From an uncultured Bacteroidales bacterium (GTDB lineage: Bacteria > Bacteroidota > Bacteroidia > Bacteroidales > UBA4417), in NCBI GenBank assembly GCA_903878265.1, contig CAIRHD010000142.1:1-32236 (forward strand): a stretch of 32,236 nt of DNA. Reading direction: 5' to 3'. The stretch's first letter is position 1; every line of letters begins with the position of its first letter. The position numbers and the translations under genes were made by a program. Below are positions 27,101-32,236 of this stretch, piece after piece. The notes under the pieces were generated by a model. The model had not been told where the DNA came from. It searched no databases and saw only the letters and a program-made list of their open reading frames with translations.

Positions 27101-28435
27101 GTACATAAATTCAGAAGCGTTGAGCTTGCGGGCACTCTCAACTTTTTCGAAATCAATGCCTGGGGTAAAGCCCTTTTGTTGAGTCAGATAATTGGTAGCC
27201 GTATTGATATTCCTTACTTGGGATGTATCCAATAAATACATCAGATCATTGGAGCCATTATCGGGATAAGGATATTGAACCGAGGGGTGTACGTTTTGAT
27301 TATATGGATTTTTTTCGCCAATATCCTGAAAAGCAACAAGGTTACGGTTTTCGGTAACTGCTGCACCTATATTGGTTATCCAGACCTCAATTTTTGTGAT
27401 GTTGATATTTGATGTGATTACAGGCAAGGTTTTTAGCGCATCCTGGTATTGGCCCCTGAAATATTGGCCCATAAAAAAGTGCCTGTTTTCTTCGTAGTCG
27501 AGTGCCCGTGTTGAAAATTTTTGTGTTTGTGCGCCACCTTGAACTGTAATGTTCTCAACTTGGCTCTGCTGCTGCGAAAATACGCCAGTAACAGTGGCTT
27601 TGCCAAACTGTAATTGGGTTTTAAGCCCAAAAAGGCTCTGGCTTCCGGTTATCAGGGAACTGTTTACGGGCATGTTCACATTGCCGGCTTCAATAACTTT
27701 GATAATTTCGTCTTCTTTGCCTTCGTATTTCAGTTTTAATGTATTCTCAAAATCGAAGGTTGCTTCAGTATTGTAGTTGGTATTAAACTCAATTTTATCG
27801 CCAATTTTCGCCATCAGGCTCAATTGGATTTTCATATCGAAATCGAAATTGGTAGTGCGGCGCAGGCTTTGGCTGATAAAAGGGTCGTCGCGGCGGTTCG
27901 AAATTACCCCAAAAATAAGCTCTGCACTCCCTTGTGGCCTGACATCAATGGTGTTTCCACCAAAAATCCGGTCGAAAACCGCGCCGCCAATACGCAATTT
28001 CGGGATAACGCCCAGCCTTGTGGCATCTGATGATGCGTTGGCTCTTTCTTTCCAATAATTATCCAATGCTTTGCGGGTATCCCATTTCCGGTATTCATCG
28101 AACGACATGGAAGCAGGGTTCCGGTAATCAAAACTTCCAATTTTATCGGTAATGGTATATTCGTTGTTTACTGGATCATAGATAACATCCTGTTTTTGAT
28201 TGGATGGGTTTTCGAGGTATAATCCTCCTGAAGGGTTTATGTCGTAAGGGTTTTGGCTTTCGGGTATTGGAAATCGCAGGGTGGTATCGGGGCCTGTCAA
28301 GTCAGGTGTTGCGATAAAATGGCCTTGTTCAAGTTTATCAGGCGAAATGCCAAGCGACGAACTTACACCCCAAACAAGGGATATAAGTACCGTGAAAAAA
28401 GAAAACCTGAATGTATATTTGATATATCTCTTCAA
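21119..28435 (-). CDS. sprA: SprA, outer-membrane translocon channel of the type IX secretion system
   Basis: The 2438-residue protein has the very large size typical of SprA/Sov (about 2400-2500 residues). A signal peptide covers residues 1 to about 29 (MKRYIKYTFRFSFFTVLISL, then VWGVSSSLG). Early blocks such as YDPVNNEYTITDKIG, DNYWKERANASSDATR, IGGAVFDRIFGG and SQSLFGLKTQLQFGKATVTG are characteristic. The body alternates beta-rich stretches, and the C-terminus ends in a beta-strand-like segment (NTNAGLSLRFTLAQ). SprA forms the giant barrel through which T9SS cargo crosses the outer membrane; it is needed for gliding in some species. A Lys/Asp-rich hydrophilic insert lies at about residues 1930-1980. 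ruvA lies 98 nt upstream and gcvH downstream, an order I recall from other Bacteroidota. Confidence 0.97.
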   Translation of the reverse strand: MKRYIKYTFRFSFFTVLISLVWGVSSSLGISPDKLEQGHFIATPDLTGPDTTLRFPIPESQNPYDINPSGGLYLENPSNQKQDVIYDPVNNEYTITDKIGSFDYRNPASMSFDEYRKWDTRKALDNYWKERANASSDATRLGVIPKLRIGGAVFDRIFGGNTIDVRPQGSAELIFGVISNRRDDPFISQSLRRTTNFDFDMKIQLSLMAKIGDKIEFNTNYNTEATFDFENTLKLKYEGKEDEIIKVIEAGNVNMPVNSSLITGSQSLFGLKTQLQFGKATVTGVFSQQQSQVENITVQGGAQTQKFSTRALDYEENRHFFMGQYFRGQYQDALKTLPVITSNINITKIEVWITNIGAAVTENRNLVAFQDIGEKNPYNQNVHPSVQYPYPDNGSNDLMYLLDTSQVRNINTATNYLTQQKGFTPGIDFEKVESARKLNASEFMYNSRLGFISLNTTINPDQTLAVAYQYTVLGDDKVYQVGEFSDQGIPTASCLMVKLLKSTAVNTRIPLWNLMLKNVYNLGAYNINKEDFILNILYSGNSSAVPTGFFTTGPEGIKGVPLIQLFGFDNLDPQMNPPHDGIFDFIDNAAREGGTIQASNGRIFFPVLEPFGSYLRNKINDKTFADKYCYDSLYTMTKTGAEQFPDKNKYLMEGQYKSESGSEISLNALNVPQGSVKVTAGGVQLVENSDYTVDYTLGRVKIINEGVLNSGTPINIQLENNSMFNVFSQTLMGTHVDYKVNKDLLLGATLLNLYERPITQKTNYGDEPISNTIWGASINYQKNSGFITKMVDKLPFFSTKAPSKLRIDAEFAQFIPGHSKAIGKAGTSYIDDFEGAKSTITLINISSWSIASTPQGQTTINMFPEAAPNTGLAYGYNRANTAWYTVDPTVFYGKSKNYRPDNISSDELSRNSTRVIYENELFPNRENQYGNQALPMNIFNIAYFPEERGPYNFDVLPGAYSRGLDDNGLGLLKEPSSRWGGIMRKMETSDFEAANIEYITFWMMDPFSESSTSLGQKGGELYFNLGDISEDILRDGRKSYENGLPTSEIVTDVDTTIWGRVPTKQAITVMFDSKPNSRAFQDVGFDGLPSTDEQTFFYKNFLQKIFDRYGGTSEAYTNAYTDPSTDNFHSFVGGEYDTEPKYGSLVTKYKKYNGPDGNSPENNNNSSNDIGQRNPNVEDLNNDNTLSDQERYFQYKVILRPENMVVGENYITDMYASGTLATDPNATVINLDNDKKGGVKWYQFKIPVQKPDKVIGGIQDFKSIRFMRMFFKNFDTAVVCRFASLELERGEWRKYYNSLLTPGEYVPDPNQDATTFDISTLSVEENGNRTPIPYVTPPGIEREINQASTNYMQMNEQAMVLKICNLLDGDARGSFKTTDFDFRDYKNLKMYIHAEKGLEEQELQTGDLTAFVRLGSDFTDNYYEYEIPLSFTPWGISAVDKNGIWPEVNMLDIELAKLVNIKKVRNDELNRPGSVISITTPFSIPDGLNKMTIVGSPSMSDVRAMMVGVRNPKRNPNKQNNDDGQAKCAEIWVNELRLTDFNEKSGWAANARVATNLADLGNIMLSGAYSSPGFGSIEKKVNERQKESISQFDVATNLEFGKFLPEKSGIRIPVHYDYSQTIANPQYNPLDPDVLYSDQSNGMSKTERDSLKQLTTDVIKRQNLNFMNVRKDRVGATQKPQLWDVENFDLSYAYSEISRHNNDVESDRKKSHRAGLGYNFAVNPKNVKPFQKVIRSKSLALVRDFNFYFLPKLLSFRTDMNRDYERRLLRNKSAALIILEPNYTKQWDWNRIYDLKYDFSQSLKLDYSANVNSYIYEPSGGFEKQNSNYESYRDTVWNSIKGLGTINRFNQMANVNYAVPFNKVPVLNWVTMNVRYGVKYRWEAAPRSLQKRFGNVIDNSRDIQITNSFRFTTLYDKVPFLKKARTDLQSMGQTQPGKMPGREDDKSKEKDKGKDPKKKPADDQTKTAAADSLDKPKKDYLKIAGTYTLGVLMSVKEATLTYSRSNGTLLPGFIPEPGPLGNNWGQNAPGLGFIFGSQKDIKYLAASSGWITADTLLNNPYMVRETEKITFRSTLEPVRNLKIDVTAERDFSTSHQAYYKANGSGSFLETASQDRGTFSMSYFMWPTAFKKDNSENVSPVFEQMLSYRLPIAERMANENSNSVGRDSLGYPKGYGPTQPQVLMAAFMAAYGGKDPNKIKFNAFPKIPYPNWRITYNASQGIKALRQYFQSFNISHSYRSVYSVGGFLTDINYESLGGFPAALDNAKNFIPEKRMDVISVTEQFGPFIGFDVTMKNSMLARLEYKKTRNLSLSFVNNQLTEIRINEFVIGTGYRFKSVPFKVRSLATGKTVKMKSDLNVKLDFSIRDNRTVLRRIEENNNQISTGTRQISINVSADYMVSSKVNIRLFYDQTISKPHVSAQIPTSNTNAGLSLRFTLAQ

Positions 28436-28533
28436 ACCGATGATTTCTTTATCATTATGTAGCCATCAAATTAAGTTTGGCCGTTGAGTTAGCATTTCCT
28501 GGATGACAATAAAAGCACTAAATAAATCAATAT

Positions 28534-29118
28534 TTAAAGGACTTTCAAAGCATTTTTTATCAACTGGTCAACTGGTAAGGAGCCTCCGTTGGCTTTCAGG
28601 ATCTGATCCAGGGCTTTCTCGGCTACCGGCCTATTAAAGCCAAGCATTACCAATGCAGATAACGCTTCATGTTTGCCTGTATTGTGCTGACTAATTAAAT
28701 TTTCGCCGGCAGGCAAATCCTTCATTATTTTATCTTTAAGGTCGATAATGATACGCAATGCTGATTTTCCCCCTATACCTTTAATAGATTGAAGCAATTT
28801 TACATTTTCGGTAGCTATGGCATCGGCCACTTCACTAGAGGTGAGCGACGAAAGTATGAGCCTTGCTGTGTTCGGTCCAACTCCCGAAACCGATATAAGC
28901 TGTTGAAATACATGCCTTTCGCTTGTGTCGGCAAAACCATAAAGTATTAATGCGTCTTCGCGAACAATGAGGTGGGTGTGTAACCGGCAGGATTCCTTCC
29001 CGTTAATCTGGGTAAAAGTATTGAGCGAAATATTAATACTATAGCCAATCCCCTGACAAGCTATTACGGCCATGGTTGGGTTTAGGTCGGCAATTTTTCC
29101 TTCAATAAATGAATACAT
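28534..29118 (-). CDS. ruvA: Holliday junction branch-migration protein RuvA
   Basis: The 194-residue protein binds Holliday junctions as a tetramer and loads the RuvB motor in DNA repair and recombination. Domain I begins MYSFIEGKIADLNP. Two helix-hairpin-helix motifs are visible: ISVSGVGPNTA (75-85) and SIKGIGGKSA (111-120). A C-terminal RuvB-binding domain ends in VDQLIKNALKVL. I chose the ATG at 29118, which gives the normal RuvA length and the usual start; the frame stays open upstream to 29292 but those residues are unlike the family. A promoter candidate at 29244-29274 supports the shorter form. It is 98 nt upstream of sprA, on the same strand and possibly the same transcript. Confidence 0.96.
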   Translation of the reverse strand: MYSFIEGKIADLNPTMAVIACQGIGYSINISLNTFTQINGKESCRLHTHLIVREDALILYGFADTSERHVFQQLISVSGVGPNTARLILSSLTSSEVADAIATENVKLLQSIKGIGGKSALRIIIDLKDKIMKDLPAGENLISQHNTGKHEALSALVMLGFNRPVAEKALDQILKANGGSLPVDQLIKNALKVL

Positions 29119-29641
29119 ACAGCAAACGATTGTTGGGTTGAAGTTAAGGTGAAAAGTGTGGAAAAGCAGATTGAAATTGAGTGAACCGAAAATCAGGATT
29201 GCCACCTGTAAAAAAATCGGCAGCATCGCCCGAAAAAGGCTTGCAAAAGTAACAATTTGAGGGCAATTATGAAACATGGATTTATAATGCATCCATAAAA
29301 CAACCCAGCTAGGAAATATGTGTCCTTTATCATTGATGCTTCACTAAGGACGCAAAACCAAATTGAAAATATCATTGATTTTTAAGTAATGTTTTAGTTC
29401 TGATACTCCAAAAATCTTTATCGATTTCAGGGAAAATTATTCCAAACATTGAAAATCAACACTTCGACTTCTCTCAATGTCCTTCTATCAGCCCATCAAC
29501 CAATAACTAATTTAGACACAATTCAAATAGCACGTTTATAAATATATTTTAGGGAAATATTAGAATTAAACCACACTTTTGTTTGTTACTTTGTAGCATA
29601 AAAGAAATTTTTTTTAATGTTTTGATAAACAATAAGTTGCC
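29119..29641. other. Divergent spacer between ruvA and maeB
   Basis: This 523-nt AT-rich spacer between divergent genes holds the ruvA promoter candidate (29244-29274). For maeB, TTACTTTG at 29586-29593 is a near match to the -7 consensus without a visible -33 box. I see no gene. Confidence 0.55.
29244..29274 (-). promoter_or_regulatory. Candidate promoter for ruvA (and possibly sprA)
   Basis: On the minus strand TTTC (29274-29271), a 19-nt spacer and TACTTTTG (29251-29244) match the Bacteroidota consensus except for one -33 base. The ATG at 29118 is about 125 nt downstream. Confidence 0.5.
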
Positions 29642-31924
29642 ATGAAAACTCTCATTCAAAAAAATGCACTTTCCTATCATTCCGAAGGACGGCCAGGAAA
29701 AATTGAAGTAATCCCAACCAAACCCCACAGCACACAGCGCGATCTTTCGCTCGCGTATTCGCCTGGAGTTGCTGAACCCTGCCTCGAAATACAGGCTCAT
29801 CCCGAAGATGTGTATAAATATACAGCCAAAGGCAACCTTGTGGCTGTAATCTCAAACGGTACCGCAGTGCTTGGCCTTGGCGATATTGGGGCAGAAGCAG
29901 GCAAACCGGTAATGGAAGGCAAAGGTTTGTTGTTCAAAATTTTTGCCGACATCGATGTTTTCGATATTGAAATTAATGAGAAAGATGTTGAAAAAATTAT
30001 TGCAACCGTAAAAGCTATTTCCCCAACTTTTGGTGGCATTAACCTCGAAGACATAAAAGCCCCGGAATGTTTCGAAATTGAAGAACGCCTCAAAGCGGAA
30101 CTCGATATACCCTTGATGCACGACGACCAACATGGCACGGCAATTATTACTTCGGCCGGTTTGCTAAATGCCCTGGTGCTAAATGGCAAAAAAATTGAAG
30201 ACCTGAAAATTGTTATCAGTGGGGCGGGAGCTGCAGCCATTTCATGTACAAAATTGTATTTGAAGTTAGGCGCCCGCAAGGAGAATATTATCATGCTCGA
30301 CAGCAAAGGGGTAATTAACCGTAAACGCACAGACCTAAATAAATACAAGGCTGAATTTGTTACCGATCTCGATATAGATACTCTTGAGCAAGCTATGGAT
30401 GGTTCCGACATGTTCCTAGGGTTATCCGTTGCTGGCGCTGTGAAACCAGAATACCTGTTAAAGATGACTATAAACCCAATTGTTTTTGCATTAGCCAATC
30501 CGGTGCCCGAAATATCATATAACGAAGCAACTGCTATCAGACCTGATGTTATTATGGGTACAGGACGCAGCGACTTCCCCAACCAGGTAAACAATGTGCT
30601 TGGGTTTCCTTATGTTTTCCGTGGTGCTTTGGATGTGAGGGCCAAGGCTATAAACGAGGAAATGAAATTGGCCGCAGCGTATGCTCTGGCCGATCTTGCC
30701 AAAATGCCGGTCCCCGAAGAAGTGAACATTGCCTACAACACGCGGAACCTGAAATTCGGAAACGAGTATATCATCCCAAAACCAAGCGATCCACGATTGA
30801 TAGTGTATGTGGCCACCGCTGTGGCTCGGGCCGCAATGGAAACCGGAATTGCCCGCAAACCTATTACCGACTGGCCTGCTTATGAGGCTGAACTCAGCAA
30901 AAGGCTGGGGCTTACAAATCCGCTGATAAAACAGATTAAAGCCCGCGCAAAAGCAAACCCCAAACGAGTGGTATTTGCCGAAGCAGAAAATTACAAAGTG
31001 CTGAAAGCTGCAGAAATTGTATTGGACGAAGGAATTGCAATACCTATTCTTTTAGGAAACAAAAATAACATCAACCAGCTTATTGCACAGTACGACCTTG
31101 AGTTGCCCGATGTTCAAATTATTGACCCCACGGCTGTGGAACAATTGGAGATGCGCGAATTATTTGCCGGCCAATATTACAAAAAACGTCAGCGCAGGGG
31201 TGTAAATGCTCAGTTGGCACTCGATTTTATGGGCCATCGTAACTTTTTTGCACCAAGCATGGTCGAAAATGGCTATGCCGATGCCATGATTTCTGGGTTA
31301 ACCACCAGTTATCCCGAAACAATCCGCCCGGCTTTGCGTATAATTGGCAAAAAGAAAAATGCAAATGTGATTTCAGCCATGTATATCATGCTTACCAAAA
31401 AAGGGCCTTTCTTTTTTGCTGATACCACGGTGAATATGAACCCATCGGCAGAAATCCTTGTTGAAATAGCTTTACAAACTGCTGAGGCTGTCCGCGCATT
31501 CAATATCGAACCACGGATTGCCATGCTTTCCTACTCTAATTTTGGTTCGGTAGAGGGGAATATTCCAATTAAAGTGCGGGATGCTGTGGCAAAATTGCAC
31601 CGCGAACACCCTGAATTGATAGTTGATGGAGATATGCAGGCCAACTTCGCAATAAATAACGAAATGCTCACCGAACATTTCCCTTTCAGCAAGTTGGCCG
31701 GAGGCGCTGCCAACACTTTAATATTCCCATACCTCACAGCCGGGAATATTGCCTATAAACTAATCCAGGAATTGGCCGGTGCCGAAGCGATTGGGCCAAT
31801 TTTAATGGGCCTCGACAAATCGATTCATGTGCTGCAAATGGGTTCGAGTGTGAGTGAAATAGTAAATATGACTACCATCGCAGTTATAGATGCACAAACA
31901 CATGAGACAACTGTGGTTAAATAA
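29642..31924 (+). CDS. maeB: NADP-dependent malic enzyme with C-terminal phosphotransacetylase-like domain
   Basis: The 760-residue protein has the MaeB architecture. The N-terminal malic domain has HSTQRDLSLAYSPGVAEPCL (29-48), GDIGAEAGKPVMEGK (80-94) and DDQHGTAI (161-168). The NAD(P)-binding domain has GAGAAAI (194-200) and ALANPVPEI. From about 430 on, a phosphotransacetylase-like domain is seen (RVVFAEAENYKVLKAAEIVL, ILLGNKNNI, DGDMQANFAIN, NTLIFPYLTAGNIAYKL). The enzyme decarboxylates malate to pyruvate; in MaeB proteins the C-terminal domain is usually regulatory and binds acetyl-CoA rather than catalysing transfer. Length is normal. It is divergent from ruvA, and malate dehydrogenase follows 142 nt downstream on the same strand, so malate-metabolising genes are adjacent. 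Confidence 0.96.
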   Translation: MKTLIQKNALSYHSEGRPGKIEVIPTKPHSTQRDLSLAYSPGVAEPCLEIQAHPEDVYKYTAKGNLVAVISNGTAVLGLGDIGAEAGKPVMEGKGLLFKIFADIDVFDIEINEKDVEKIIATVKAISPTFGGINLEDIKAPECFEIEERLKAELDIPLMHDDQHGTAIITSAGLLNALVLNGKKIEDLKIVISGAGAAAISCTKLYLKLGARKENIIMLDSKGVINRKRTDLNKYKAEFVTDLDIDTLEQAMDGSDMFLGLSVAGAVKPEYLLKMTINPIVFALANPVPEISYNEATAIRPDVIMGTGRSDFPNQVNNVLGFPYVFRGALDVRAKAINEEMKLAAAYALADLAKMPVPEEVNIAYNTRNLKFGNEYIIPKPSDPRLIVYVATAVARAAMETGIARKPITDWPAYEAELSKRLGLTNPLIKQIKARAKANPKRVVFAEAENYKVLKAAEIVLDEGIAIPILLGNKNNINQLIAQYDLELPDVQIIDPTAVEQLEMRELFAGQYYKKRQRRGVNAQLALDFMGHRNFFAPSMVENGYADAMISGLTTSYPETIRPALRIIGKKKNANVISAMYIMLTKKGPFFFADTTVNMNPSAEILVEIALQTAEAVRAFNIEPRIAMLSYSNFGSVEGNIPIKVRDAVAKLHREHPELIVDGDMQANFAINNEMLTEHFPFSKLAGGAANTLIFPYLTAGNIAYKLIQELAGAEAIGPILMGLDKSIHVLQMGSSVSEIVNMTTIAVIDAQTHETTVVK

Positions 31925-32066
31925 AGACTTTAACAAGCTGTTAGAATGAATGTTAGACAAGGAATAAATAATGCTAAAATATTTTCTCTCAATATATTTA
32001 GCTATATAAATGTTTATTACTTTAGCAGTCGGTCATTTGTAAAATTTATAACATAATTCAAAACCA

Positions 32067-32236
32067 ATGAAAAAAATAACTGTAATCGGAGCCGGGAACG
32101 TAGGCGCCACTGTAGCTAATGTTGTTGCGCATAAAGACCTTGCGCGCGAAGTTGTTTTGGTCGATATAAAAGAAGGCACCGCTGAAGGAAAAGCCCTCGA
32201 TATTTGGCAAACTTCGTCAATCAACAATTTTAACAC
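32067..32236 (+). CDS. mdh: Malate dehydrogenase, N-terminal fragment (continues past window)
   Basis: The first 56 codons are visible. The translation starts MKKITVIGAGNVGATVANVV, with the Rossmann motif GAGNVG (8-13), then VLVDIKEGTAEGKALDI with the NAD-selective Asp at the end of the second strand. This is the N-terminus of the LDH-like malate dehydrogenase family, which interconverts malate and oxaloacetate. A lactate dehydrogenase cannot be fully excluded because the substrate loop is outside the window, but EGKALDI and the malic enzyme next door favour Mdh. It lies 142 nt after maeB; TTACTTTA at 32017-32024 is a weak -7 candidate. Confidence 0.85.
   Translation, partial: MKKITVIGAGNVGATVANVVAHKDLAREVVLVDIKEGTAEGKALDIWQTSSINNFN

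Noticed and set aside
29797-30594. 265-codon minus-strand open frame
   Set aside because: It is antisense to the malic enzyme and has no family features.

Overview
This 32.2 kb window almost certainly comes from the chromosome of a Bacteroidota bacterium, probably a Bacteroidales or Marinilabiliales relative. The evidence is a full-length SprA (type IX secretion translocon), the order maeB, ruvA, sprA, gcvH seen in that phylum, a DUF349-repeat protein, starts without Shine-Dalgarno sequences, and several matches to the Bacteroidota promoter TTTG-N19..22-TAnnTTTG, with TACTTTTGC recurring as the -7 element.

Positions 1-16.9 kb hold an exopolysaccharide locus threaded with two-component signalling parts. 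On the minus strand, from 5.5 kb down to 1, lie two copies of one cassette: a stand-alone receiver protein followed by a polyprenyl-phosphate sugar-phosphate transferase (PGT). Each PGT carries an N-terminal degenerate receiver-like domain and an inserted four-cysteine module. The first copy continues into a short TolC-like protein and a Wzz/GumC-type protein containing a LysM domain. On the plus strand (6.1-12.3 kb) follow an asparagine-synthetase-like protein with no glutaminase cysteine, UDP-glucose dehydrogenase, UDP-glucuronate decarboxylase, an RfbD-like reductase and two related stand-alone HPt proteins. A GT4 glycosyltransferase with an extra C-terminal helical domain (12.8-15.0 kb) then converges, with a 4-nt overlap, on a GH130-type enzyme fused to an intact C-terminal receiver (15.0-16.9 kb).

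My reading, which is inference, is that this is a dedicated phosphorelay (two HPts, two free receivers, one receiver fused to a GH130 enzyme) controlling synthesis of a uronate/xylose-containing polysaccharide at the protein level. No histidine kinase, DNA-binding output domain, Wzx flippase or Wzy polymerase is in the window. The locus runs off its left edge, so some may lie there.

Positions 17.3-32.2 kb are conserved core chromosome: a DUF349-repeat protein with an acidic repetitive N-terminus, GcvH, SprA, RuvA, malic enzyme (MaeB) and the start of malate dehydrogenase. Three intergenic spacers in or next to this part carry palindromes, short tandem repeats or terminator-like hairpins. I saw no insertion sequence, tRNA, rRNA or CRISPR array.
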